A DNA stretch of 64,000 nucleotides from the NCBI GenBank assembly GCA_039707465.1, contig CM077658.1, forward strand, positions 14,576,074-14,640,073. The letters run 5' to 3'. The notes under the pieces were generated by a model. The model was given only the letters and a program-made list of their open reading frames with translations, had not been told where the DNA came from and ran no database searches. The stretch comes from Rhabdophis nuchalis (taxonomy: Eukaryota; Chordata; Lepidosauria; Squamata; Natricidae). Positions 1 to 20,490 of the stretch are shown here, one piece after another. The position numbers and the translations under genes are program-made. Position 1 is the first letter of the stretch; each line of letters starts with the position of its first letter.

Positions 1-12
1 ATGGTAACTTAC

Positions 13-9067
<9,055 letters not shown>

Positions 9068-9287
9068 GTCACCTTCCTGGGGAAGGAAGAAAGAAAAGGA
9101 GAACACTTTGCTTAAGCATTCGCTTTGGCACCTTGCGTGAATTGATGGAGCAGATTCTCAGAACCCTTAAAGCAATCGGGTCAGATAAAATGTGACAAGA
9201 TTGCAGCGGCTGAAAAATGATCCGGCTTCTTGTATTGTTAACCACTGCTAAAATCACCCAGGCACCATTGAGCACAGTGACTTAACC

Positions 9288-10704
9288 TGTTGTGGCCTGC
9301 CAGCGGCCAGCAGAGCTGGCAGCAGATTCGGACAGTGAGGAGGTTGAGAATAGATCATGGGCCGGTCCTGGAGTCTGGGGAAGGCTCTGATGAGAGATCT
9401 GTGTTGGAGGCAGAGATGGGCCCAGGGCCGTCTTGACAGTTATCAGCTGCCTTCAGAGTCAGACATCAGTGAGGCAGAGGAACAGCTGGAGCCTGTTCCC
9501 AGTGTGCGCATGCATAGAGTTGCCAGATGAAGGGAACAGCTAAAGAACAAAGGTTCAAAACATCTTACCCCTGTGGATGGGGCGCGCAACTTGGGTGTCC
9601 TCCTGGATACCCGGCTGTCCATGGAAGATCAAGTGACAGCCGTGGCCAGGAGGGCGTTTTACCAGGTTCGCCTGGTACGCCAGTTGCGCCCCCTATTGGA
9701 TCGGGATGCCCTTTGCACAGTCACTCATGCCCTCGTGACATCCCGACTGGACTATTGTAACTCTCTCTACATGGGGCTCCCCCTGAGGTGCACCCGAAGA
9801 CTTCAGCTGGTCCAGAATGCAGCCGCCGAGCAATAATGGGGACCTCTAGGTTCACCCATATAACACCTCTCTTGCGCGAGCTGCACTGGCTGCCTGTCGT
9901 CTTTCGGGTGCGCTTCAAGGTGCTAGTTGTCATCTTTAAAGCGCTCCATGGCACGGGACCTAGCTATCTGCGGGATCGGATCCTGCCCCACACATCCTCC
10001 CGGCCGATTCGCTCCCACAGAGAGGGACTTCTCCGGGTGCCGTCCACTAGACTTTGTCAGCAGGCGACGCCCAGGGGAAGGGCCTTCTCTGTGGCGGGCC
10101 CAGCCCTCTGGAACGACCTTTCCCCTGACATTAGAACAACTACGGACCTCCGCTCCTTCCGTCAAAAACTCAAAACACACTTTTTCTGCTTGGCCGGCCT
10201 AGGTTAGTCTTTACCTTTAGGGTGCTAGGGAATTTTAGCCTTATAACTTGGGGATTTTAGCGCAGGGATAATCTTAATTTAATTCGTTTTTATCCATCGT
10301 ATTTGTTTTATGTATGTATTTTTTTATAGTATTTTAATTTTTTCCCTGTGCACCGCTCCGAGTCCCCTTGGGGAGAGGATGCGGTTATATAAATAAAAAT
10401 TTGATTGATTGATTGACTTGGGAGTAAGGCCACAGGTGGACAATGAATGTTCCCTTCCCATAGGGAATAAAAGAGGAGTAAAAGGGGAATGGAGTTTACA
10501 GGTGACAATTAGTTCATTCTTGCGGCGTCTGAAAGATATCGGCCTGGCCACTCTCCAAGCCTGATAAAAGTCGGTAACTATGAACTATCTTGAAAGACTG
10601 TGGGCTGGGACTTTGCTGGAGAGGAATTCACTGTAAATTAAATAAAAGGGGTTTATCCGGACAGGACTCGGCTTCGTACAACTGAGGAAGCCTAGGTCAG
10701 AACA
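9288..10704 (+). mobile_element. Solo LTR-like element interrupted by an L2 LINE
   Basis: Starts TGTTGTGGCC and ends GGTCAGAACA, with TAACC/TAACT at the flanks. Contains a GGGAATAAAAGAGGAG polyadenylation-like region. Same family at 49519-50116, 30550-30838 and 63171-63534; relative to those the segment 9552-10413 is an insertion. No internal gag/pol was found. Confidence 0.7.
9552..10413 (+). mobile_element. L2 LINE 3' fragment (reverse transcriptase end, pseudogene)
   Basis: Frames show [36 protein letters not shown], then after a frameshift [12 protein letters not shown] and FKALHG, an L2-type order. The tail CCGAGTCCCCTTGGGGAGA then GATT repeats is the L2 end. A frameshift near 9830 and 5' truncation make it inactive. 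Confidence 0.85.
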
Positions 10705-12315
10705 TAACTTCCAACCCCACTGCTCTTGGGCAGGCCTAGAAGAGAAATGGGTTCTGATAGAACAGATTTACTTTCTAACTCTCTCAATCAGAACATGCCA
10801 AAAATGACGTTTCTTAAATGTCCGGTGCCTCTTGCAGTAAGAGGATCCAACCACTAGGGATCAGTAATGCGACAGCATCTGCTTCGGAGCAGCGCCTCCC
10901 TGCAGGATCCAGCAATTTCTCCAATGAACATTAGAAAAGCTACTAACTAGACAGTTTGTAGATAGGAACAGGGAAGTGATAAAAGGAGGGAGGGAAGAAA
11001 CAACATACGCTTCTCATATCCGTGGCCACCGAAGCTATTCGTGGGTACGGAGAACAAGAATGGAGAAAGGCCACTGAAATGTGTTGAGATGCAGCAGGAC
11101 AGGCTGTGCTGGGGGGTGGAGTCAAGGGAGGAATCAGCCTGGAGTCCTTATGTTCCCACAAGCGATCTAAACCCAACCCCCTTGAATTCCATTATCTAGC
11201 ATCAATTTAGAGCTGACCATTAGTTGACTAGATTCTTGGGTATAGGCACGGGCAATAAATCAGTTTAACTGGAATTTAACTTGTGGTCCTGATTCTTTTG
11301 TGCTTGACAAGAGCTCCCAGAAATGTTAATATCCAGCTTCTGCACCAGGAATAACAGACTATTTTCTTTGCAACCCAATATTACTCTTTAAAAACGACAC
11401 CCACACACAAAAGTAAACAACCTGCCCCTCCAATTCCTTACACATCTGAAAGGGGGGGGGGTTAAAGAAAAGGGGTGAATTAAGAATAGGAGAGGGTGAT
11501 GATGCCATTTTATTTTAATGTTCTGATCTTGGAATTGCTGAGGTGGTGTCCAAAGGGAACTGGGGAGACGTAAAATTGGTATTGCAACATAGAATGTTCC
11601 TATGGTATTAACTAAATTCCTAGATATGACTTTTAAAAATGGAAACAGAAGTTTTCAGATCTGTGAAGAAGCCTCTCTGAAAAACACCTTATTTGTTTTA
11701 GTAAATCCCTTTTCCCATATAATAGCTGCTCACCATTGTGGCACATCAGTCATATAAAACTATCTTCTTTGTTTTCTTTTTCTCCCAAGATAATTTCTTT
11801 TCTTATTCTGGTATGACTTGTTTGGCCACAGGCATTGTATCCTGGTCTGGTTATCTGTAAAGATGAAGCAAGGCTTAGAAAGACTGAATAAACAATACAC
11901 TTTTGGTTAAGAATAACTGACATAAAATGTAGCAATCACTATTTAGATATCTTTGAAAAGAGGATAAGTTCACCAATGTAAACTATGATTAAGTATCTGC
12001 CATGGTAATACACTGAAAACTGTCTATTTCAAATAAATATAACTCTAAATACCACTAAACAGAGGGAGATAATTGTGTCCAGAATTATCCAGGTTTTTTG
12101 GTCACTGTTTGGAAATATCAGCCTTGTCAATGAAGAATATTTTCCCTACTCACCCCATAAAATCAGCCTACGATTCTGGCAGGTTTTGTTTTCAGCTGAA
12201 ACCTGGAACAAAAAAAACATTTCAGGATACATTTCTGCCAATCCAATCCAATCCAATCCAGGATACGTTGTTTATTCCTTCCAAAACAAAATGCATTTTC
12301 CAAATGAAACACGTG
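10705..12315. other. CTCF 5' intron, nothing recognised
   Basis: No exon or repeat identified. A second non-coding CTCF exon may lie somewhere in 9.1-18.5 kb but could not be located. Confidence 0.4.
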
Positions 12316-12626
12316 TTCTACTTCAGGGCTGCCCTGGAAACAGCAAAGGACCAGCCTGTGATGCCTCTGCCAGCAAAAATAGAGCTTGGGGGTGGGGGGC
12401 ATGGGTTGCAGGTGGCCATCGCAGTAGAAATTATCAGGAGAGCCACGGGTGGACCTATTGAGCTCCATTTTCACTGGCAGAGCGATTGGGCCACCACAGG
12501 CACCTCCAACCTGAGTGGCGTCGAGCTGGCCACGTCCCCTGGCCCCCCTGAGGGAAGGCCACACCCTCCTGGCCCCCTTGGGACGTGGCCCTCAATGAAA
12601 TCGAGTTTGACACCCCTGTTCTATTT
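12316..12626 (-). mobile_element. hAT-like MITE, CAGGGGTGTCAAACTCG family
   Basis: Element 12324-12618 in inverted orientation with near-identical duplications TTCTACTT and TTCTATTT. Internal CTCTGCCAG and GGGCCACC blocks recur at 24777, 42034 and 22615. Confidence 0.8.
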
Positions 12627-13190
12627 GGTGTGTATTTCTCATTCTCATTTTTTTTGTACGCAAAGCTGTTAATAATAACCAGAATAGGCCTAGCACTTTG
12701 TAGAAGGATGAAATGTGCATGATATAAAGATAGGAATACCACCCAGCCACTCATTTCCCCATTATTTTTCAAGCAGCCACACATACTGTTTTTAGGAGAA
12801 TGAGCTGAATTAAAGGTCATGTTGTTAGAGCCGAAAGACAAAGCTAACAGTGTTCCTTTAAGCTGGAGCTGCAGCCAGAAGATCCAGAGGGAGAATCTGC
12901 CTGAAGGTGCACCATTTAAACTATGGTGCTCTCAAGGCCCCCTGCCTAGAATTGGAAGGGAAGGCAAGAGGCTAAGCAGAGGCAGCCACTGAAGAAGTGC
13001 AGTGATATTAAGGGCTTCAATGGCCAAGGGCCTGAAAGAGGACAATGGCAGACCAATGGTTGGTATGGGTGGCCTACCAAAGAGAACCTAGCAGTCAAGT
13101 GCAAGTGAAGAGGCCACAAAGCAGGTCAAGTGGCTGCCAACTTCAAGATTTTGTCCATCATTGTAAACAAATAAAGAACTGAATCCAGTT
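12627..13190. other. CTCF intron, nothing recognised
   Basis: No recognised exon or repeat. Confidence 0.4.
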
Positions 13191-13423
13191 GTACAGGTTG
13201 TCCTCGACTTACAACAGTTCCTTTAGTGACCGTCCGAAGTTACAACAGCACTGAAAACTTCTGACTGTTTTTGCTGGCAGAGGGTTGCATGAGGCCATCA
13301 CGGCAGAAATTGGAGCTCACGAGGGCCGTGGTTGGCCCTACTGAGCTCCGTTTTCGCTGGCAGAGGGTTGCAGGAAGCTGTTGCAGCCAAAAACAGAGCT
13401 TGGGAGCCCATTTTCACTGGCAT

Positions 13424-13665
13424 AGAGCCGAGGTAGCACAGTGGTGAGAGTACAGTACTGCAGGCTACTTCAGCTGCCTGCTGGCTGCAGTTTGGCAGTT
13501 CAAACCCCACCAGGCTCAAGGTTGACTCAGCCTTCCATTCTTCAAAGGTGGATAAAATGAGGGCCCAGATTGTTGGGGGCAAGAGGCTGACTCTGTAAAC
13601 TGCTGAGAGAGGGCTCTAAAAGCACTGAAGCGGTATAGAAGTCTAAGTGCTATTGCTGTTTTTCA
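13424..13665 (+). repeat. MIR-like tRNA-derived SINE
   Basis: GAGTACAGTACTGCAGGCTA at the 5' end, GGTGGATAAAATGAGGGCCC in the core, GCGGTATAGAAGTCTAAGTG then CTATTG at the 3' end. Same SINE at 28196, 32670, 35188, 55386 and 56060. Confidence 0.8.
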
Positions 13666-13856
13666 TACTTACAACAATTGCAGCATCCCTGTGATCATAT
13701 GACCAAAATCCAGATATTTGGCAGCTGACTCATACTTATGAGGGTTGTAGTATGCCAGAGTCTCATATGATTATCTTTTGTGACCTTCTGACAATGTCAA
13801 TGGAGAAGCCGGATTCACTTAACAATGATGTTACTAACTGAACAACTGTGGGGAAT

Positions 13857-13975
13857 CACTTAACCAGGGGTCAACCTTTGCAACTTTAAGTCTGAAGGAC
13901 TTCAGCTCCCAGAATTCTGGGAGCTGAAGTCCTTCAGACTTAAAGTTGCAAAGGTTGGAGACCCCTGCACTTAAC
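13857..13975. mobile_element. Palindromic hAT-like MITE (103 bp, exact 8-bp duplication)
   Basis: Element 13865-13967 with CACTTAAC on both sides. Its arms (TTTGCAACTTTAAGTCTGAA and reverse complement) fold as an almost perfect hairpin. Confidence 0.88.
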
Positions 13976-14099
13976 AACTGTGGCAATCATAAAATGGGGC
14001 AAAACTCACTTGTCAAACAATGGGACAAAACTCCATTGACAAATTCTCAACAGAAAGTTTGGGCTCAATTGTAGTTGTAAAGTCCAGGACTACCTGTAA

Positions 14100-14880
14100 A
14101 TTTGCTATGTGTCTTTAGACTTGACACAGCCTGAATTGGTTTTGCTACTCTAAGAATTTATTTATCGATCTGTTCTGACTGTACCATCCAAACAGTACAA
14201 ATTGCCTGTGACTTACATGCAGTAGTTCAATGCAGTTATTTATATGTGTTAAAAATTTAATATTACAATGTAAAAAATATATTAGAATTTTAAAAATAAA
14301 ATATTAAGTGGGATTTGAAACTATAAATCTCATTTTCAGTCTGAATATTTGTGCAGTAAATTCCCAAAATATTATTTTTTGGCTTAAAAGTATTCCGAAT
14401 ATTTCAATTAATCAATATATCAACTCCTGTCAGAAACATTCAGGGTACATTCAGTCTTTTACAGAGCTGCTAACCGAAAAGCCAACACAATTATATTAGA
14501 AGTACAGATTGATACTAGATAAATCCAGACATTGAATGTAAGACTAGATAAGTATCTGATTCCATGGCAATGTGAATGCAGCTAACCAATTGACAGGAGA
14601 GCTCAGGGATTTTAAAGGCCTACACAAAACCCAGGAGATTATTTCCAAAGCGAGGTAGAACATAACAGTTTGTAATTCTGAATATTTCACAATATGCTGT
14701 TATAATATCAGGTCACATGACAAAAGTATCTCCAATACTGTGAACCATTCAGCAAAATGTAGTAAGGAATAAGCCCCCTCTAAAATCAATGAAACTGCAA
14801 TGCAGGTTGAAATTCTATTTACTACGGTAATAAAGAAGTCTTGTAATACTGCTAGACTGATTCAATCAGTTCCAAACTTC
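14100..14880. other. CTCF intron, nothing recognised
   Basis: AT-rich, no named repeat. Confidence 0.4.
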
Positions 14881-14904
14881 AACCAAGCCCTAACCTTTTG
14901 TTCT

Positions 14905-15300
14905 TGTGTTTTTAAAAATTCTTTATTGAAAGGATAAGATACAGAATATAATAAACTACCAATGTATCTTGGTATAAACTACCAAGATACATAACCATAA
15001 CAAAATTAAAGCAAACAATAAATAAAAATGATAAAAAGACAAGGGAAAGGAAAGCAAACAAAACAAATCTACATTCTATATATTCAATTACAGCCACTGC
15101 TTTCCAACAAACACAATAGCATTGTCAAATACACTCAATACTATATTAACAGTATACAAAAAGTATAAAGTATCATAACATTTATGTGAAAGAACCTACT
15201 GATTTATCCTCTGATTAGTAGAAAAATATTGCCCTTTCAAAGACAGAGAAGTTATTTCCAAAACCTAATCTTTAATATTTGGAATATAATCAGTTCTCAA
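14905..15300 (-). mobile_element. Possible L1 LINE 3' end
   Basis: Minus strand ends CTTTCAATAAAGAATTTTTA, a common L1/retrocopy tail; body is AT-rich without a clear frame. Confidence 0.3.
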
Positions 15301-16990
15301 TTCTCAATATTGTTCTTTCAGTCACCCCCACCATGCACTGTAAAACAAGGAGTGCTCAAAGACAGAGATTCTGTCTATGTAAGTCAGGTTGTATTTATAT
15401 AATATTACTAGGCACATAATTCAACACCACATATTTAACATTTAAAGGTACGTTGTGGATTTAACTTTTTAGCATTTAACTTTTTTGTACAATTTCGTAT
15501 TAGGCCGAAGAGTACAGAATTGTAATTTAAGGATCATGTGATGTTCATGGTAGCCAAAGGATTAAAATGAAAAAGGAGCCATGTGTAACAATAAAAAGAA
15601 CAATTAATTTAGTTCTTTGGCAATGAAGCACACTTTAGAATAGTTGAAGAAATAGACTGAAGAAATGAATAACACTGAGGACTGTATTTTTTAATACAAA
15701 AAAATAAGCTACCTGATGAAAAGACCATATATAAAATTATCTAACGACAATTATCTAAAATTATCTTTTGGAAACTTTTAGTTGGTTTTTATATGTCAAA
15801 AGCAGAATTGTAAACCTGGGGTAAAATAGCAATTGTTCCCACTGTCAAAAACCTGTTGAAGGTGCTGCTTTCATGAATATCCACCATCAACCTATGGCTC
15901 CCTACTTTCATGTGTCACCTGGGCAACTCCAATAACTTTTATCCATCCTGAGGCTTATTTTTAGCCTTTTCATTCATTCACACACCTAACCCTTCACTTC
16001 CCTGCATGCAATCGTATGTTTAATCCACAGTGTATCTCATTTTCTCTTTGATTTTAATACTATTTATGCTATTCAGCTCACATACGGACTTTATAAATTC
16101 CAATTCAGTGTTCTATGTGCCACGGTTATTATCACAGGGACCCACAGATAATGATCTCTTCCACTCACCGTGGCTTGGCTTAATTCAGATTTCCTCCTAA
16201 TACTTTTTAGTAATATAAGGTATAGATTAGATCATTATTCACATCTTTATTACCTGCAAGTGTTTTTGTGCTAATGGTAAAGACAGTAATGCTTGATTTT
16301 GGCACATGTTGGCTAGTATGCACAAAGGCAATTAAAGCCCAATTTTGCCTTAGACATATTAACAGAATTTTATGTAGGGTGGGATTTCTACTCTCTAATC
16401 TAGAAATTTTCTCGTAGAACAATATATTGTGGCTCAGATCCCCTCAATCGAGAATCGGTATTTGCGATCATACTGAAAGATACTAAATTCATACTACATC
16501 AACTTACAGCCTAAAATATTCAAGGTAGCATTGTTTTTATAATTCTAAATCGGATGCCAGTTAAAACTGGAAAGAACTGCTTTTGAACACGGAAGAACAC
16601 CTCTGCTTCTCGGTTAGCAAAGCAAGCCAGTGATGTAACCCAAGATTTTATCAAATCCATCCTTCTCATGAGTTTCTTTCCCAGAAGCAACCGGTTGGCG
16701 TTTGAGAGGCCTTTGGTCTGATCCTGCCCAGCTTCTCCTGTTTATTACAAACCACTCTGGGCTATTATCATCTCTGATCTTGCCTAATTTGAGGAAGGGA
16801 GTCAGCAGGCCTACCAACTTTCCACCACCAGCAGCTGCTTGGTGGAGCATCAGCTTCCTTCCTGCCCAACTGTCAAACCATCCAATCCAAAAAGCAAGGC
16901 AGCCCAAAATCGAGGGTAAAACAAAAAATATATCAAATAAAATAGATGCATTTCTAACAAATCCCCTGCCCCAAACTGGGATCAAACCCT
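15300..16990. other. CTCF intron, nothing recognised
   Basis: AT-rich intron with no exon or repeat recognised. Confidence 0.4.
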
Positions 16991-17006
16991 GCCCTAGAAT
17001 GAAAGC

Positions 17007-17009
<3 letters not shown>

Positions 17010-17060
<51 letters not shown>
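17010..17060. repeat. (GA)n microsatellite
   Basis: About 25 uninterrupted GA units just left of the minisatellite. Confidence 0.95.
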
Positions 17061-17061
<1 letters not shown>

Positions 17062-17175
17062 CAGATTTCAAGGCTGCCAGCATTAAATCCCGGGAACATA
17101 TGGCACGAAGATGGGCAGAGAAAAAAACCCCCACAGCAGCCTGTGCTTTTGCCGGCCTCCATTTCCCGGGTGCAT

Positions 17176-17506
17176 GAAATGCAAATCCAACGGATCCGAA
17201 TCGGGGAAATGCAGAACCAACAGATCCGGAATCAGGAAACGCAGATGCAATAGGCCCGAACTGAGGAAATCCAGACCCAACAGATCCCAATCGGGGGAAA
17301 TGCAGAACCAATAGATCCGAATTGAGGAAATTCAGATCCAATAGGTCCGAATTGAGGAGCCGCAGAACCAATGAATCCGAATGGGGGAAATGCAGAATCA
17401 ATAGGTCCCAATGGGGGAAATGCAGATCCAATAGATCCGAATTAAGGAAATGCAGATCCAATAGATCCGAATCGGGGAAATGCAGACCCAGTGGATCCAA
17501 ATCGAT
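17176..17506. repeat. 30-bp minisatellite, about 11 copies
   Basis: Units follow GAAATGCAGAACCAATAGAT plus CCGAATCGGG with scattered substitutions and one single-base insertion. Lies in CTCF intron 1 at the edge of the CpG island. Because 30 is a multiple of three, stop-poor frames with ten-residue periods appear on both strands. Confidence 0.92.
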
Positions 17507-18509
17507 CGGGGGGAGGCGGGGAGAGCCAGAGCTGCCAATGGGCCCGGGAAGGAGACGATCCGGGGTTCATTCGGGTGGGGGGGGGGGAAGGAAACACACG
17601 GAGGAAGGGGAGCCCTTCCTCCGCCGTCCCGCCCGCTGCCCTTCTCCCCTCGGGGGTCTCTCGGGAGGCGAGAGAGAGAGAGAGAGAGAGAAAAAGGAGA
17701 AGGCGGCGGCGAGCGGGGCGAGCTCGGGCGTCCCCGCCTGGCGCTCCCCCGCGCTGCATGGCGCTGCAGCTCAGCCTGCCTTGCAAGAGGGAGCTCGAGT
17801 CCCGTTCTTGAGCTCGCAGCGCCTCTCACTCCGCAACGCGCACAGCGAGGAGGCGGCCGGCGGGAGCGGGCGGGCAGGGACGGAGCGGCCGGCCGACCGC
17901 GCCGATCGGGCGCCCCGGAGGACGGAGACGGTCAGACGGGACGGGAGGAGGAGAAGGCGGCGGCAGCGGCGGCGGAAACCCCGGTTGGGCGGAGGGGGGG
18001 AAGAGAGAGAGAAAAAGGAGACGGCGGGCGGAGGAAGCGGGGGAGCCGCGGACGCCTCCGGGGAGCCAGGAGGGCGGTGCTGCTGAGGCGGCGGTGGCGG
18101 AGGGGGAACGGGGAAAGGCCGAGGCGGCGGCGGAGCGCCCGGGAGGCCGCCGTGTCGTAATGGCGGCCAGGCAACGCAGCCGCCTCCGGGGCCGTTCCCT
18201 CAGGGTGGCGGGTCGGGGCTCGGCCAGCGCGGCCTCGCCTGGCGTCATGTGGGCGGGCGGGCGGAGGGAGCCTGCGAGGCGGCCGGGGCGTCCTGTGGCC
18301 AGGCGCGGCCTGGTTCCGTCAGAGGCGCTGCGCGGCGAGGCCGGTGGGCGGCAGTACCAGGCCCGGCATCAGGGCGATGGGGACGGTAGAGGGAGACAAA
18401 GCCCCGCTCCCCATCCTCCTCGGCGGCGCCGCGGCGGGTCCCAGCCCGAGCCCCATCGTGACACCTAGAGGCCGGAGAAAGCGACTGCAAACCCCCCGCT
18501 GCCGCTTAC

Positions 18510-18720
18510 CTGCCTCGGTGGCGCCTCCGGGCCGCCCCTGCTGCCCCGGGCCCCGCCCCGTTGGGCTCCGCCGAGCGCCCGCCGCCGCTGCCCCCGCCGC
18601 TAGCGGCCACCGCCAGCGCCCAGCACCAGCTCGCGGTTTAATCGCTCCACAGTCGCCTCGGACACAAAATGGCGGACGGGGCGGCCGGTGCGCCTGCGCG
18701 AGCCGCCGCCGCCGGAGCCG
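18510..18720 (-). other. CTCF: CTCF non-coding exon 1 (5' UTR), 5' end approximate
   Basis: A strong donor AG|GTAAGC lies at 18511-18504 on the minus strand inside the CpG island. Upstream it reads through a GC-rich leader with GCCATTTTGTGTC (18664-18676), typical of the 5' end of a CpG-island gene. The exon end is well supported; the start is a guess. Confidence 0.6.
18666..18675 (+). promoter_or_regulatory. YY1-like site AAAATGGCGG
   Basis: Matches the AAnATGGCGGC consensus and lies near the presumed start or early exon 1 of CTCF, a usual place for YY1 sites at CpG-island promoters. Confidence 0.5.
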
Positions 18721-18779
18721 ATCGAAGGGAGGAGGGAGCGGGAGAGGCGCCCGCGCGGGGCACCATGGGAGGAAACGCT

Positions 18780-18800
18780 GGGCGCTAAACTTTAAACGCC
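18780..18800 (-). promoter_or_regulatory. E2F-like TTTAGCGCC with adjacent TTTAAA (CHR-like)
   Basis: On the minus strand GTTTAAAGTTTAGCGCC resembles an E2F half-site beside a CHR-like element, about 100 bp upstream of exon 1. Suggests cell-cycle control; untested. Confidence 0.35.
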
Positions 18801-18851
18801 GACGGGGGCCGAGCGGGCGGGCGCCTTCGGGCAGGCGCGGGGGAGGGGCCG

Positions 18852-18859
18852 TGACGTCA
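18852..18859. promoter_or_regulatory. CRE/ATF palindrome TGACGTCA
   Basis: Perfect 8-bp CRE in the CpG island, upstream of the presumed CTCF start. Binding is inferred from sequence only. Confidence 0.6.
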
Positions 18860-19099
18860 CGCGCAACCCCCACCCCTCCCTCGCCATTCCCCCCCCCTCA
18901 CCGCGGGGAGGGTGGACGTGACACGGGAGGGCTGCGCTGCGGAGCCCTCTTGGGCGGGCGCCTGTCCGCCCTTTCTCCCCTCGTGGGTCGGGGCTGCGGG
19001 GGCAAGAAGGGCGCCGCGCCTTCTCAAAGACGCGGCGGAGCGGTTTGGGCGGGAAGAGGGCGAGGCGAAACCAACGGCGGATCAGAAACCTGGAGGGCG

Positions 19100-19100
19100 G

Positions 19101-19131
<31 letters not shown>

Positions 19132-19134
19132 TGT
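19100..19134. repeat. (GT)n microsatellite
   Basis: GT dinucleotide run at the outer edge of the CTCF CpG island. Confidence 0.9.
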
Positions 19135-19141
19135 GCATCTT

Positions 19142-19155
19142 CGCCCTCTGGCGCC
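19142..19155 (-). promoter_or_regulatory. CTCF-like binding motif upstream of CTCF
   Basis: Minus strand GGCGCCAGAGGGCG fits the CTCF core (CCASYAGRKGGC-type) at most informative positions. It sits at the CpG-island edge, beside a GT repeat. Confidence 0.45.
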
Positions 19156-19190
19156 CCCTTTAGGCGGTGCTGCCAAGCGGGCACTTTAAC

Positions 19191-19320
19191 AGTAATAACA
19201 GAGTTGGAAGGGACCTTAGAGGTCACCTAGTCCAAACCCCGAGGGATTCGAACCGCCGAACTGCCCACCTTTCTGATGGACAAGCTCAGCGTCTTAGCCA
19301 CTGAGCCATCTAGCCAAGGT
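19191..19320 (-). repeat. CR1 3' end joined to a Sauria SINE fragment
   Basis: CAGAGTTGGAAGGGACCTTA is the CR1 end on the minus strand; from about 19237 GATTCGAACC...GCTCAGCGTCTTAGCCACTG is the tRNA part of a Sauria SINE, minus strand. Confidence 0.7.
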
Positions 19321-19591
19321 TGAGCCACCTCAAGATGCTCGCCCTATTCCTGTTTATTTTATTTGCTTGTTTATGTGTATAGCAGCTTTTTTTAATGGGG
19401 AGGCGAACATGCTCTTATTTTCCCTACAACAACCCTGTGAGTTGGATTGGAAAGAGAAAGAGAGAGACATTGAGCCGGGCACACTCTGGGTTAGCATAAA
19501 GAAGCACCTATACATAAATAAATGCACATGCTAACAAGTGTGTGTGTATGTGCATGTCTGTTAAATGTGTTCGTGGATCTGTGTATGCATG

Positions 19592-19940
19592 GTATAGGGC
19601 AGGGGTCAGCAATCTGCGGCTCTGGAGCTGCATATGGCTCTTTCATCCCTCTGCTGCAGCTCCCTGTCGCTCAAAATATGCGTCAGAACTGCCAATGGGC
19701 AAGACCTGCCAGCACATGATTTATTGCACTTTTTGACCCCCCGGGAGGCCAACTGTGGATAAATCCAAGAGAAGAAAAGTTTCAGAAGAAAACAGAATGT
19801 TTAATTCAACTACATGTGCTAATTATGTGGGCGCTCAGGAAAGAGGCATGGGAAGGTTTTTGTGGCTCCCGGTATTTTCTGTGAGAAACGGGTTCAAATG
19901 TCCCTTTGAGTGTTTAAGGTCACAGACCCCTGGTATAGGG
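19592..19940 (+). mobile_element. hAT-like MITE, CAGGGGTCAGCAACC family (exact 8-bp duplication)
   Basis: Element 19600-19932 flanked by GTATAGGG on both sides. Intergenic between CTCF and RIPOR1. Confidence 0.88.
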
Positions 19941-20012
19941 TTTCCTTCTTGAGTAGGGACCTCCAAGATCCCTTCTAACTTATTGTTACACCTCCACTTA
20001 TCTTAAGCCACA

Positions 20013-20092
20013 TGTAGCTTTGCTGGCTGCAGAAGTCTGGGAGCTGAAATCCTTCGGACTTAAAGTTGCAAAGGTTGGAGACCCCCGGAATA
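20013..20092. repeat. Half of a palindromic MITE
   Basis: CTTAAAGTTGCAAAGGTTGG arm as in 39625-39759; other arm missing. Confidence 0.55.
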
Positions 20093-20490
20093 AACCACAC
20101 AGAGACAATGCAGGAAGTGACTACAATTGAGCCCAGCATTTCTGTTGAGAATGTGTTAATTGAGTTGTCTCCCATTGAACCACCTTTCTTGCCACAGTTG
20201 TTAAATGAATCACTATAGTTGATGTTAGTAACCTAACCCAGCAACCTTCACTGGTTGTTAAGTGAATCTGGCTTCCCCACTGACTGCTTTTGAGAAGGTC
20301 GCAAAAGAAAAAGGGGATCACATGACCCTGGGAGGCTGCAAGTATGAGTCGATTGGCCAAGCATCTGAATTTTGATCATGTGTTCCTCAGGAAGCTGCAA
20401 CGGTCACACGTGTGAAAAATCACTTTTCAGTGCTGTGGTAACTTGGAACGGTCACTACATGAACTTTCGTTAAGTCGAGGACTACCTGCA
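20093..20490 (-). mobile_element. TA-flanked MITE, CAGGTAGTCCTCGACTTA family
   Basis: Right end GTTAAGTCGAGGACTACCTG; internal CACATGACC and GTGAATCTGGCTTCCCCA shared with other copies. Confidence 0.75.

Larger units (their letters stand above)
13194..14096 (+). mobile_element. TA-flanked MITE with three nested insertions
   Basis: Ends CAGGTTGTCCTCGACTTA and GTCCAGGACTACCTG, flanked by TA. Interrupted by a CAGGGGTGTCAAACTCG-family fragment (13264-13423), a MIR-like SINE (13424-13665) and a palindromic element (13865-13967). Confidence 0.75.
17510..19165. promoter_or_regulatory. CTCF: CpG island promoter of CTCF
   Basis: Roughly 1.6 kb of very GC- and CpG-rich DNA, unlike the AT-rich flanks. 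It spans CTCF exon 1 and the start of intron 1, with GC boxes, a CRE, a YY1-like site and an E2F-like site. No TATA box. Long open frames here on both strands come from composition. Confidence 0.85.

Noticed and set aside
12073..12672. 199-codon plus-strand frame
   Set aside because: Ends in a hAT-like MITE; no conserved motif and no splice context.
17322..18160. Long open frames (up to about 250 codons) over the minisatellite and CpG island
   Set aside because: The 30-bp period and extreme GC content keep several frames open on both strands; products are repetitive Arg/Gly/Pro/Ser with no known domain.
18344..19226. 281-codon plus-strand and 184-codon minus-strand frames across the CTCF promoter
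   Set aside because: GC-driven, low complexity, and overlap the non-coding exon 1 and promoter motifs.
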